From: Tetrahymena thermophila SB210
Taxonomy: Eukaryota > Ciliophora > Oligohymenophorea > Hymenostomatida > Tetrahymenidae
NCBI RefSeq assembly: GCF_000189635.1
Contig: NW_002476179.1
Coordinates: forward strand, 37,397-101,396
Direction: 5' to 3'
Length of the DNA stretch: 64,000 nt
Shown here: in pieces, positions 38,500-51,384 of the stretch
How positions within the stretch are numbered: position 1 is the first letter of the stretch
Layout: every line of letters starts with the position of its first letter
The notes under the pieces: generated by a model
What the model was told of the DNA's origin: nothing
What the model saw: the letters and a program-made list of their open reading frames with translations, nothing else
The model's database searches: none
Position numbers and translations under genes: made by a program

Positions 38500-39866
38500 T
38501 CATTTATGTTAGACAAACTTAGATAATAAAGCTTCAGTAGCAGAGTTAAATTTTGTACCAGTGAAATTGGCAGTGTTCTTGTCTTTGTGGTTTTAGAAGA
38601 AGGTTCTTACCTACTTAGCAAGTACTTTACCGAGTTCTACACCTCACTAATCAAAGCTATTAATATCCCACAAGAAACCTAGAAATTTTTGTATAGCAAA
38701 TTAAAAATTAAGTTTTAAATGTAAATAATTTTTTACCTTCAATAGCAATTCTATGTTCGTAAAGAGCAAGTAATTAACCAGCAGTGTAAGGATTTAATTC
38801 AGTAAATAATAAGGATAAGGAGGGTCTATCTCCAGGGAAATATTTGTGATTTTGTAAATTCTCAGGAACTTTTTCAGCCTTAAGTTCTTCAATAGTTTTA
38901 CCACAAGCTAAGGCATCAGGCTATTATAAATAAATAGTATAATTTGTATAAAAAATATTAATTAGTAAATAAATGAGTACTTATGAGAAGGAATTAGACA
39001 TCAATTCTTCATGACTGGTTACTTTGGTTCTCCAGCTAAAACAAAAGGGCACTAGGATCTGCAGAATCCAATAAATTCGCAAGGAACAATTCTACCTTAA
39101 TGTAAAAGCTAATAGAAACTATGTTAACCTATATGTTATTTAATTTATTATTATTTTTTTAAAAACTATTACATTAACTATTAAGGTTAAGTATATAATA
39201 ATATGTGCTTTTAAATTAATAATGTTGATTACCATTAGTACCAGGTTCACCAAAATTAACGACTGTACATTCATAATCAAGGGTTTGTCCAGCAAGATTT
39301 ACTCTCTTACCATTCGATTCCATGTCTAATTATTGTGCATGAGGAACAAATTTAAAGAGAGCTTAGCAGTAAGGAAGAATAGCTCTGGCATTTAAATTCT
39401 TAATTGAGGTATTGTAGAATCCAACCAAAGCTAATAACAAAGGTAAATTTCCTTTAATTGAAGTTGTTTTTGCTAAATGGGTATCAATATTGTGAGCACA
39501 TATTTTTAAATTAATGTTTAGCCTAAATTTATATAAAATTTAATTATAAGCAATCCTTTTTAGAATCTATCCATATAATCGTTGCCAAATTGAATAGACA
39601 ATGGGGGAATACCTACTGCACTCCAGACTTAGTATCTTCCACTGACCCAATCCCAGAAGCCAAAAACTTTTTCAGCTGAGATACCAAACTTGGAGGTATC
39701 AGTTAAATTAGTAGAAGCAGCACACATGTGGTGATTGACTAAATCCTTAATTTTATCTTCATTCTTGCAAACAAAACCTATATTTAAAAATTAAACCATT
39801 AATTTATTTAAACAATTAAATATTTAATTAAAATATCAAGCAAAATTTTTATTTGTTTCAAATATG
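38500..39866 (-). pseudogene. Truncated and damaged GPI copy B (exons 5-9)
   Basis: Aligns with exons 9, 8, 7, 6 and 5 of the intact GPI gene and ends in intron 4. Damage is visible. The exon-7 copy near 39020 has two extra bases (TTACTTTGGTTC against TTACTGGTTC), a frameshift. The acceptor of exon 6 near 39499 has lost its AG (forward GAGCACAT instead of GAGCACCT). Exons 1-4 are absent. It cannot make an isomerase. Confidence 0.9.
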
Positions 39867-41581
39867 TTATAGGAATTTCTATCAAAAATATTGATTATAA
39901 ATTAGATATACAATATTATTATATTAATTATCATTCATATCATAAAAAATTTTTCATAATATTATTATCATATCAGCATTAAAGGATCTACAAAAAAAAT
40001 TTTAGGCAATATTAATATTAAATAAAAATATATCCAATTTATTTATAGTGAATTTTCTGTTTAAAAGAACTAACTTGAGTTTATTTGAATGAATTCTCTA
40101 TTAATTAGAGGGAAAGTGTAAAATCCCACATGATGATAGTATAATTTTTGTGCTTGTCTTCAGCAACTAATAGATGAAAAAAGTATTATTGTTTTTGTTA
40201 TTTTATGTTTGTATTATATGATTAGTATTTATTTAATGATGTTAAAACTTGTTTTTACTTTTTCCATCATATTTTTCTGAAATTAACTAAAGTTTTTTCT
40301 CTTCAAAAATTTTGTGAGATATTTTATATTTTTAATAAATAAATTTTGTAATAAAAAATAATATAATTAATTTATTGTAAAAGTAGAGTATAATTTATTT
40401 AAATTTTCTATTTTATTTTAATTGATTTCAATAAAAATAAATAGAATTTAAGTTCTATTTTAGCAAGTAAATTTAACTATTCCCTCATATAAAATTATTT
40501 GATAAAATTAAAGCTATAATGTATAGAAATACCTAAATATTAATTTTTTGAAGGCTCTTTTCTTGGATCTAGTGAATTTATTTATTAAAATCTTTGGATT
40601 TTATAGATAATGTGTTTATTTAAAAATATATTTTTATAATAACGAAGTAAATATTTAAAAGCTCTTTTGGTAAATAATAATATTAAGTATTTAATGTAAA
40701 AAGTTAAATTTAAGGTTTAGCCAATAAAATATTAACTTTTTTCACTTTTATTAATGTTTTTTTCATTTACAACTATTACAGAAAAAGTAATTTATATATT
40801 TTAATGACTTAATTTTTTTTATTTATAATTTTTATAAAGTGATTATTTATATTTAATGAATAATTGCAATCATCAATTATAGTAATGTTTCATTTAAATG
40901 CTTTTAGAATTTAGTTCTAATATTAATATGTTTTACAAAAATTTGAAACCCAGAGCAAGTTAAATTATTAGATTTTGAAATTTAAATAATTATAAGAAAT
41001 TAACAGAATTTTTTAATTTTTGAATTTATATGAGGATAATTTGTTTAAAGGAAAAGTAATATAAAAATAGATAGATAGAAAGATAAATACTATCATAATT
41101 GAATAATAAATAACTAAAATTAAAAAATACTTCTTATCCGCAATAAACTAACCATATAGAATAAATTGCATCTTATTATAATAAGATAAAATTTATCAAA
41201 TAATTCATTTTTACCTTATAATTTATTTATCATTAATTTGTTTTAAAGTTAAACAAATATCATTCAAATAAAATCATACTTTCTTTATTTTATTTAAATT
41301 TAGCAATAGAAATTCACAAATTTAATTAAATTTGAGTATTTGTAGATGTTAATTTTTTTATTAGTAGATAAAGCCTAATCATAATTTGTAACAAAAAAAC
41401 TTAATTTAAAATTTAAAAAATTACAAATTAATTAATTAATTAATTAGATAATATAGAATAGATAGGTGGCTCACGACTGCCTTTAAATTTTTTTTCCTGG
41501 TTATTAATTTTTATTTTTAGATAAATAAATAAATAAAAAAACAATAAAAAATCTACAAAAAATATTTTAATAAAATATAAG
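39867..41581. other. Flank of protease-like gene C, no gene
   Basis: Duplicated non-coding flank. The island CTGCCTTTAAATT..CCTGGTTAT recurs near 41477-41503. Confidence 0.5.
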
Positions 41582-42868
41582 ATGATTCTATCTTTATCTG
41601 TTATTGCTGTTTTAGCTTGTTAGATAACCTGCTTTGAAACGTTAAGTACGTCAAGTTTTATAAGTGACTAATAACCGTAAAGCTTACTTATAGCAAACAT
41701 AAATTTGGGTACTCCGCCTTAAAATATTCCAGTTATGTTGTTTTTTGGCACTAATCTTCCACGCTTAGGATAATTCATACTTAACAAAAGTGTTTAAGGC
41801 ACTAATGAAATGTTTGATTTATTTTAATAATAAATAGGAATTACAAATTATTATGATTTAGATAGTAGCACTACTTCTTAAATAAAAGGTAATTATGAAT
41901 CAGTATAAGAATTATCAGGAGGATATGGTGGGAAAATGACTGGAAAATATGTTCAAGATGTCTTGTAAATTGGAAAATTAAAATTTTTATACTACTTTGC
42001 TTGCGCATAGTAAATAACAACTCTAAACTAAGCCTACAGTGGTGGATTGATATTTTTCTAAAGAACCGAAGATAACATATTCGATTTAATGTACCAATAA
42101 AAAATTACTAAGACAAGAGATTATATTTTATAAGGAAGTACTTATAAGCTTAATGGAGGATAATTTAACAATATAGGATATAATTTGAAAATGCTTTTTG
42201 ATTTGGAATCTAATTCATAATATTATAATTATCCACCTAATTAGCTAGTCCCTAATAGTGACCTTTTTGAAATGTATTCCTACGGAATTTACTTAGACGG
42301 CGAGGATATCTCTGATAAAATTAAATACAAAAGAATCTAAATAGATTAACTTACAGATACTCAAGGTTTAAGATTTGATCAAATTACAATACCCTCAGAT
42401 TTATTTTAAATAATCATTTCCAAATATGATTATGTAGAAAGTTTGTAAATTAGTAATTGCACTCAATGTTAATGTGATAGGGCTAAAAACCTCCCTAAAA
42501 TTACTCTTATAACTTAAGAATATAAGCTGACAATAGACCCTAGTTAATATACTGAATATTATAAAGATTAAGACCTTTGTCAAATCAAACTATCTTAAAA
42601 TGACTATTTTAATTTTGCAAAATCTTTGATATTTAATTCTAACATTCAAGTCATGTATTCAAAATAATCTGATACTGTAAGGCTTATAGGTGCTTAAACA
42701 ATAAATCATGTAAATATAGACGCAATTAAATATATTTTCCCTATTTTTACAGCTATAATTTTAACAGGATTGCTATTTACTTTTTCTTGGACTATGTATT
42801 AATTATATCCTTTAAAATTAGAATAAATATAATTAAAAGAGAAATTAAATATTTCTGTAAAAATTTGA
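41582..42868 (+). CDS. Pepsin-fold type I membrane protein, copy C
   Basis: An intronless 428-codon frame, closest to copy A. Signal peptide, GTPPQ motif, flap region (YGGKMTGKYVQDV) and the C-terminal membrane helix are kept. The first active site reads FFGTNLPRL and the second DTQGL, so both catalytic DTG motifs are lost as in the other copies. Differences from A are mostly single substitutions, several at the active-site positions. It converges on the intact GPI gene downstream. Confidence 0.85.
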
Positions 42869-44131
42869 ATTTATGTTAGTATTTTTTGATCATTTATGAA
42901 TGTATAAAGTAGTAAATAATATAAATTTATTTTTTAATCTCTTTTTTAAGGTTAAAATTTTATTAAATTATCAAAAAAAAAAAATAGTTTTATAAATAAA
43001 AATAAATAAATTGATTTTTTAAAATTGAGTTAAAATTTAGTTACCATAAAAAAAAATTTATTTTTTTGATAATGTATGTAATAGATAAGTTTGATTGAGA
43101 AACAGGCAGGTTACAAAAAAAATTATCAATCAAGTACATAAATAAATAAATTTTATTAATTTAGGATAGATAAAAGAGAAAACTATCAAATAATAAATTT
43201 CAATACGATTTTAAGAAATATTTGTTTGCTGTTTATTTATACAAGCTTCACTCTTTCTTATTAACCCATAAATGATTAGCTAAATTGGCATTTTGTTGTC
43301 TTAAATTTGTTTTTGTAGTTTAAAATCTTTATTTTGATTTGTAAAAGATTTCTTTAAATAAAGTGCTCATAATTCTGACTTAATAATTTTAATTAAATTC
43401 ATTTTATATTTATCTGAATTATTATTTTAATAAATTTAATTAATTTAAATGAAAAATCGAATCACTAATTACAAATATAAATGAAAATTTAAAGAAATAT
43501 TAAAACAAACTAACTTATCTTCTTTTTTTATTAAATATTTCTAAAAATTAAGTTTTTAAATAAATTATCTCTTTGATTTTAAATATTGTTCTTCATTTAT
43601 GATTAAAAAAATTTAACTTTAATATTAAAGAAGAATGTAAAATCTTCCTTTAAATAATTTTTCCCGAATTATTAACAAAAATTTAGTAAAAGAAGTAGCG
43701 TAGCATCTCTTTAAATTCTAATTAAAAAAAATTATGAAATTTTTTATTTTAATGTATTATTAGAACATTTATTTATTCATTACTTACTTCTAACTTTATG
43801 AAAAATTGTTATTTAAGTTTATTTCTTTTCAAGTATTTCTATAAAATAAATTCAAAATCTAATGATAAATATATTTTTTTAGTTTATTATTTTTTAATTA
43901 ATCCAATTTTATAAATTAAAAATTCCCATTTAAATGCTTGCCAAATATTCTTAAAAATCCATTAAAATACATTAAATATTTCTATTAATTACCATGAAAC
44001 TGTTAGTTAATACAATAAATGATTATCAAATTATGTAGGAATTATTAAACAATTCAATTAATATTTTCTAAAACAATTTTATGCAAATAAAGATAAAAAT
44101 AAATAAATATATTTTGCACTATGATTAATTT
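42869..44131. other. Spacer between protease-like gene C and GPI
   Basis: AT-rich, no gene. It lies between convergent genes and should contain both 3' ends. Confidence 0.55.
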
Positions 44132-46754
44132 TCATTTATGTTAGACAAACTTAGATAATAAAGCTTCAGTAGCAGAGTTAAATTTGGTACCGCTGAAATC
44201 AGCAGTGCTCTTGTCTTGGTGGTTTTAGAAGAAGGTTCTTACCTACTTTGCAAGTACTTTACCGAGTTCTACACCCCACTGATCAAAACTATTAATATCC
44301 CACAAGAAACCTAGAAATTATTGTAAAGTAAATTAAAAATTAAGTTTTAAATGTAAATAATTTCTTTACCTTCAATAGCAGTTCTATGTTCGTAAAGAGC
44401 AAGTAATTAACCAGCAGTGTAAGGATTTAATTCAGTAAATAATAAGGATAAGGAGGGTCTATCTCCAGGGAAATATTTGTGATTTTGTAAATTTTCAGGA
44501 ACTTTTTCAGCCTTAAGTTCTTCAATAGTTTTACCACAAGCTAAGGCATCAGGCTTTAATAAATAAATAAATAAATAAATAAAAAGTATAATTTGTATAA
44601 AAAATATTAATTAGTAAGTAAATAAGTACTTATGAGAAGAAATTGGACATCAATTCTTCATGACTGGTTACTGGTTCTCCAGCTAAAACAACTGGGCGTT
44701 AGGATCTGCAGAATCCAATAAATTCGCAAGGAACAATTCTACCTTGATGTAAAAGCTAATAGAAACTATGTTAACCTATAAATTATTTAAATTATTATTA
44801 TTAATATTTAAGCTATTACATTAACTATTAAGGTTAAGTATATAATAATATGTGCTTTTAAATTAATAATTTTGATTACCATTAGTACCGGGTTCACCAA
44901 AATTAACGACTGTGCATTCATAATCAAGGGTTTGTCCAGCAAGATTTACTCTCTTACCATTCGATTCCATGTCTAATTATTGTACATGAGGAACGAATTT
45001 ACAGAGAGCTTAGCAGTAAGGAAGAATAGCTCTGGCATTTAAATTCTTAATTGAGGTATTGTAGAATCCAACCAAAGCTAATAACAAAGGTAAATTTCCT
45101 TTAATTGAAGTTGCTTTAGCTAAATGGGTATCAATGTTGTGAGCACCTATTTATTTTTAAATTAATTTATAGCTTAAATTAATATTAAAATTTAATTATT
45201 AGCAAACCTTTTAAGAATCTATCCATATAATCATATCCGAATTGAATAGATAATGGGAGAATACCTACTGCACTCCAGACTGAGTATCTTCCACCAACCC
45301 AATCCCAGAAGCCAAAAACTTTTTCAGCTGAGATACCAAACTTGGAGGTATCAGTTAAATTAGTAGAAGCAGCACACATGTGGTGATTGACTAAATCCTT
45401 AATTTCATCTTCATTCTTGCAAACAACTCCTATAATTAGAAATTAAACCATTAATTTTTTAATTAAACCATTAAATTTTTATTAAAATATTAAGCTAATT
45501 TTTTATTTATTTCAAATAAATTCAAGTCTATTTGTTTATAATTTAATTAGCAATTTCTGCACTTTTTATTAAAAATAAATGTTTACCTTTCAATTTGTAT
45601 TGTTCAATGAGCCAGTTACGACAAGTACGAGCATTCAACATAGTCTCAGCAGTTGTGAAAGTCTTAGAGTTGATGATGAATAAGGTTTCTTCAACACACA
45701 ATCCTTCAGTAGCTCTAGAAAAATCAATAGGATCTACATTAGCCAAGAATCTAGTTAAGTTAGAACATAAAAAGTTAAGTAGGAATATAAACGCTTACAA
45801 ATGAAATGAATTTTTAGCATTATTCTAAAATTAATTTGAATGCATACCTTAGCTTTCTATCCTAGGCTCTGGCAACTGCTTCGGGATGAGAACGGAGAGC
45901 TTCATAAACGAATTCAATGGATAAATAAGAACCACCAATACCAATTACAACAACATTTTTGAGGGTTCTACCAGTCTTTCCTTTCAAATGTCCAGAACGG
46001 ATTTAGTTAGAGAAGTTTTCGATTCTGTGGAGAGTTTCGTGGACTTCTTCAACAACATTCTTTCCATCGGTGACGATCTTTTCACCCTTTTGAGCTCTCA
46101 AAGCAACATGTAAGACTGCTCTTCCTTCAGTGGTGTTAATTTTTTCCTAAAATTAATAAATTTTGATATGAATTTATTCATTTTAGAAGTAATAGTTTTT
46201 TAATCAAAAATATTTCAAAATTCAATCCATTTATATTGATTAAGAGCTATTTTTAATTTAAAAAAGGGAATATTTACTCCTGAGAACATCTTCTTGACTC
46301 CTTCATAGACTCCTGATTTAACAGCAACTTCTTCTAAGAGGTTTAATGTTTAGTCAGTAATTTTTTCATGGGTTAAATCCAATACAATGTTGTCATGTTC
46401 AAAGATCAAATGCTTTTAATAGAATTAGAAAATAAAATTAACTAAAATTTACAATGAAACATCTTTTAAATTGATTTTTATGCTAGTATGAATAATTATT
46501 CATGTTTAATATGTCAAAAACAACTTCGGAAATATAAGATACATTTCACTTTAAGTTATTATTCGTAATTTATCATCTTAAATTATTAAAGTAGAAACAA
46601 GCTTAAAATAAGTCTAATTCAAATTAGAAAACACATATTTTAAAAAAATGATTACTTTGTTTCTTTCCTTATCAGCTAAAAGGTCTCTAAGATGAGTTTT
46701 AGAGAGTTCAGCATCATGCTTCTAGAGGTTGGCCCACAATTCCTTTCTGCTCAT
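44132..46754 (-). CDS. GPI: Glucose-6-phosphate isomerase
   Basis: Interconverts glucose-6-phosphate and fructose-6-phosphate in cytosolic glycolysis and gluconeogenesis. Nine exons on the minus strand: 46656-46754, 46278-46412, 45848-46146, 45587-45750, 45208-45429, 44880-45146, 44630-44775, 44370-44553 and 44132-44310. They give 564 residues, close to the usual 550-560. All phases agree. Family marks are [36 protein letters not shown], signature 1 [26 protein letters not shown] and signature 2 [18 protein letters not shown], which carries the lysine that binds and opens the sugar ring. TAA and TAG encode Gln at normal Gln sites, such as the final exon's AKQV. The 3' exons are copied in units A and B, so mapping short reads here will be ambiguous. 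Confidence 0.97.
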
Positions 46755-47663
46755 TGTTCTTATTTATAAATACTATAATTTTTTTAAATGTATCTTTTAA
46801 AAGATTAAAGATTTTATTATTTTTAATTAAAATTTTTATAGAATCAAGAATGGAGAATCTTTCTTTTCTACTGGTGGGTAGGATAAGTAAAGTAGGTATT
46901 TAATTTATCATGTATGTATGTATTTTGGATTATTTGCTATTTTAATAAGCGATTTATATAGCACTTATCTCAATAAAAAAATATACTCTACTAAGCAATT
47001 TTATAATAATACGCAATTCCAACCGTTTTGGATTGAGTTTTTTGTTGTATGGAATATGATGTATCTTTTATTTATTCTATGATTATCATTTATTTATCAA
47101 CTATTCTTAAATATATAATATAAATTTCTATTAAAATATTGCAATAAAAGTTTACTTCTATTATTTATGATTGCCTAAAAACCATCATAATAAAGATTAT
47201 AAAATAACAAACTACGAGAATAGTGTAACAATTAAATTTAATCAAGTATTTATATTATTTCTTATCAAAAATTTTGATTCTATATCAATTTTATTTTAAA
47301 TTAATTAAGTAATGATGCATTTGAATAATTTAGAATTAGTTTATTCCATTTAAAAGTTGATATTTAAAATAATCTCAAATAAAATTTAAAATACTCATAG
47401 ATATTTAAACGAAAGTATTATTTACACAAGAAAATGCTTAGATATTTATTAAACCAGGAAAAATAACTATGCTCTTTCCTATTTTTTTATTTATTTATTT
47501 ATAGTTTAGATTAATTGTTCATTTCTTTTTAATTGAAAGAGGAAAATGATCAATTAATTAATTTATTTATTTATTTAATAGATATTAATTGATAAAGGAA
47601 TTAGAACCTTAAATTATTTATTTATTTATATTGATTTTGTTAATTTATTAAGTAATTATTTTT
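46755..47663. other. Intergenic region, 0.9 kb
   Basis: Promoter side of GPI and 3' side of the ankyrin gene. AT-rich with TTTATTTATT tracts; no gene seen. Confidence 0.5.
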
Positions 47664-50611
47664 TCACTGCTTTTATGGCAAGACCATACTGCCATTTTTT
47701 TCAAGTAATTGTTTAGAGCTCCTCCATTTATTTTATAGTTCTATTTCTTCAAGATAGTTTTCGAAGAACTTTTAACAAATTATAATTAATGCATAGAATT
47801 CAATATGAAAGAACTTACATATTCTAATTTATTCCTTTTAATTAATCTGCAAATCTCAATCGGAGTTTTCTTATTCTAATTATAAAATTTATATTTAATA
47901 TTAAATATTTCAAAGATAATTTTATTACTGAGTTAAGGGCATGTAGATTTGCTCCTTTTGAAAGGAGGTATTTTATAACTTTTAAATTACATTTTCTACT
48001 TGCCATATGAAGAACTGTATCACCTTCCTAATATTATTTCAACAAAAAAATGTCTGATACTATTAAATACTTTAAGTTAAAATACCTTATCAATAGTATT
48101 AATTAAATCTGGGTTCCTATCTAGCAAGAATTCTATTTCTATTAAATCATTTTCTGCAAGTCTTCTACAAAATAATTCCTCTTCTTCAGTTATTTATTTA
48201 CTTTTAAATCTTTGCTTAAGTTCTTCTAGCTGCTTTTTTTACTCTTGCATAATCTAAAAAAATAAAATATCAAAAATGGAATATTTTATGTAAACAAATA
48301 AAAATAAATTGAAATTAATCCATATGAAAATCAATAAACAATAATAAACTGAATTAATAAAAATAAGAAATCTTCATAACAAAAAAAACTTTTTTTGAAA
48401 AAAATATTTTCAAATCATATTTTCCAATTCCATTCATTAAAATTGAACTAATTAATAATCCAATATTTAAATTTTTTGTAAAAAATGAATAAAAGGTTTC
48501 ATAATTTTTCTAAATATTTGGCTATTATTTCATTTTAAACTAAAAAAATAAATTATTTATTTGATAAAAAATTTTCAAAAGTATAAAAAAATAAATTAAA
48601 TGAATAAAAATATGTTAATTAATTAATTTACTTGGTCATCAGTTTTATTATGAGTCATTTCATAGAAGGGTTTTAATATTTCTTTTTCTGGTAATTCTTG
48701 TAATTATATAGCTTGAGTTTCTTCTTCTTCGTCTAAGTGAGATTAGGATTAAATTAATTTATGTGATTATATTTTATTTATTTTATCTGTCTTTTAAATT
48801 TGAGGCAGCTTGTCTGTAGAAATATAAGCTTATTATTGGTTTTTAATTGGAGGGAGTTTTTCTGATTATTGAGTTTCAATTTTTTCTTTTATTTCTTAAT
48901 TTTCTTATAACTCTTTTGCTAACTTAGCTTTCTCTTCGTTTAAGTACTTTAAAATAATAATATTTCTATCTACGTCTAAATCTTTAAATGATAAATATTC
49001 TAGAGGTGGTACTATAAGATGGCTATTTTTAATGCTATATTATTATTTTAGCTTTAGGATTACATTTTCTTTAAGATTTTCTTTTATCAAATCAACTTTA
49101 TCTGCTAAAGTAAGTTCATGGTTTTGCTCTTAAAATAAATCGAAGATCTTTTTTTTTTTCCCATAATTTTTAAGAATTTTTTTAGGTTTGAATGGATCAA
49201 AAGCCTCATTAAAATTAAATTTTTTCTTTTTTTCCTTTTAACTGGGAACCTATTTTTCTTCCAGCTAATTATCATCATCATTGTTATGTGGAATCACCAG
49301 GTCAGTATAACTTTAATATTTAGTATTTTAATCTTAATTTGCATTATTTTATTGCTACAAAGGTTCTTATCCTATAAAATATTTTTTTAATTATAATTTG
49401 CCATTTTAATAATTTATTTTTTAAATAAATAAAATTTTTAATTTACTTAAACTCTCTTTAAAATACTCTTCTATTTTCGCCCTATCTTCTGGACTCATTT
49501 AACAGAGAGTGACAAAATTCATTTTATGTAATTTAGGATTGAATTTGAAATTTTCATCATTGAGAAGTGAATGCAAAGAGTTTTTTTCAATTCTTAAAAT
49601 ATCTTTTTATGCCTTTTAGTAAATTAATTTATTAAAATATTAAATACTTTTAAAGAATACTTACATCAATATAATCTAGTCTTTTAGAATTAAAATTTGG
49701 CTATCTAGAATTAACTTCATTTTCATATTTCTGTAATTGTTGCTTTACTAAAGTTTTCACTTATTGTTCTGATGATTTTAAAATGATAGCATAGTCAGTG
49801 AATTATTTTATAGAGTTTTTCATTTCCTTAAATTAAAATGTTTGATAAATATACTTTTTATCGATGATAAACTTTATTTTACCCTTTAAAAATCTATAAT
49901 CTAGCTATTTACTTTAGGATTTATTGCACTCAAATTCAATTTACTTACATTTGAAGCATTCTACTACTGCATACTTTCATTAATATTACTTAAATTTTAG
50001 CTTATGTTATTGAGATGAAAAGAATGCAAATTAGCTCCTTCATTTAAAGAATTAATGCTCTTAGCTGTTTGTTGTATTAAAAATAAATAAATATTTTTAA
50101 AAACCATTTTAGATTTCATTTAAAATATTTTCAAATATGAAAAACTAAAAGATTTTTTGATTTATTCTCTCAATCTTTTTTTACTCTGAAAAATACTTTT
50201 CGTTACTAAATGAAACTTAAACATAATATCTTTAATATTTTTTTTAGTTATTTATATTAAATGATTAAGTGCTTATGAAACTTTTTGATAGTTTTTACTT
50301 ATGTTGTTAGAAGATTAGGCTAGCCTCTAGCTTGCTTCACTTTTTAGGTCAGCGTAAGTTATTTTTTTTTTAGTAAAATTGTCTTGAAATATAAAATTAT
50401 CAAATCCTGAGTCTTATTTCAATGCCTTGTTGGTCTAGATATTTATTGATTCATTTAAATTATTTGGAATTACATTTGACACATCTTAAGACGCAATCCA
50501 AAGTTGAGAGAGGGATTTTAAACTTGCTAATGAATTATTTATTTTTGGAAGCTTTTTAGAGGTTTTAGAATTCCCTATTTATTTCTTAACTGATGAATTT
50601 AAAGAACTCAT
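47664..50611 (-). CDS. Ankyrin-repeat protein, unknown
   Basis: Nine exons: 50299-50611, 49949-50064, 49665-49826, 49447-49612, 48632-49371, 48086-48253, 47929-48027, 47819-47875 and 47664-47768, giving about 641 residues with ciliate code. The first 500 residues are Lys/Glu/Gln-rich with coiled-coil stretches. The ordered part is near the C-terminus, about 510-620. It includes FCRRLAENDLIEIEFLLDRN, then GDTVLHMASRKCNLKVIKYL and GANLHALN, then KTPIEICRLIKR, which together are typical of two to three ankyrin repeats, a protein-binding fold. No enzyme domain is visible. The long first intron (50065-50298) and the frame-neutral intron 49372-49446 are less certain because the sequence stays open through them. 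I chose them for their T-rich content and good splice sites. Confidence 0.75.
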
Positions 50612-51384
50612 CTGATACTTAAAATTATTGTAGAGGATTTGTTTTAATCCAAAATCAGTCCTAAAAATTAAGATTTATACTGACAAACAAAATAGTCTTT
50701 AATTAATTCTTTATAATAATTGGTTCCTTTCAAAACTCCTGTCTTTCAAAAAGTTATCAAAAATAGAAATTCGCTAACATATAACCAAATCAATTTCATT
50801 TTATAATGTTGATATTTATTCAAAGTAAAAATGGTTTTATCAAATAATAAAAATCAATGTAAAAAACCTTTTAATTTTATTTTTTCAATTTATCAAAATA
50901 ATTTTTAATAAATTTTTTTTTTCTAAACTTGAAAAACGAAAAAATAAAATTATAAAATTAGCTTTTAATTCTAAGAAAACTTCTTTTGAAAACGTAAATT
51001 GACAAATAATTTATCTTTTAGTTTATATGCATGTTAAAATCTATTCCTACTTTTATTTTTAAGTAAAAGCTCAAGAAAACAAAAGGTTAAAATCAAAATA
51101 TATTAAAATCAATTTTTGATTATATAAATCAATAATCTTTCTTTTAATCAATAAATTAATTTCAATTAAAATAAGTCAATGAAAATTACTTTTTTTATTT
51201 TATTTAATACTAAAAAGAGAAGTAAGTAAGTTTATATGATTTAAGTAAATTGAATACTTTCAATAAAAATAAATTATGGTGAAATAAAATGTTATCATAC
51301 ATGCATAATTTATTTTTTGTGTTGATATAATTTAAAATTGACAATTACTTAATTAATTATTTAAACTTTAAAAATTTTTTTTCT
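50612..51384. other. Intergenic region, 0.8 kb
   Basis: AT-rich, no gene seen. It holds the promoter of the ankyrin gene and the 3' end of the next gene. Confidence 0.5.

Larger units (their letters stand above)
33238..39866. repeat. Tandem unit B: 5' flank + protease-like gene + GPI exons 5-9
   Basis: Second unit. The left part matches 27565 onward, the middle carries protease-like copy B, and the right part matches GPI exons 9 to 5. The match to GPI ends inside intron 4 at about 39866, where the sequence changes to one homologous to 28868 onward in unit A. Breakpoints of units A and B are thus in different GPI introns. Confidence 0.85.
39867..46754. repeat. Tandem unit C: shorter flank + protease-like gene + complete GPI
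   Basis: Third unit. The left flank begins at the position equivalent to 28868 of unit A. Protease-like copy C follows, then the full GPI gene. Because GPI is complete only here, unit C probably resembles the ancestral arrangement and the other two arose from it by unequal or end-joining duplication. The direction of copying is inference. Confidence 0.8.

Noticed and set aside
41582..42868. Calling the protease-like copies pseudogenes because of internal TAA/TAG
   Set aside because: These codons are Gln in this organism; the frames end only at TGA after about 428 codons.
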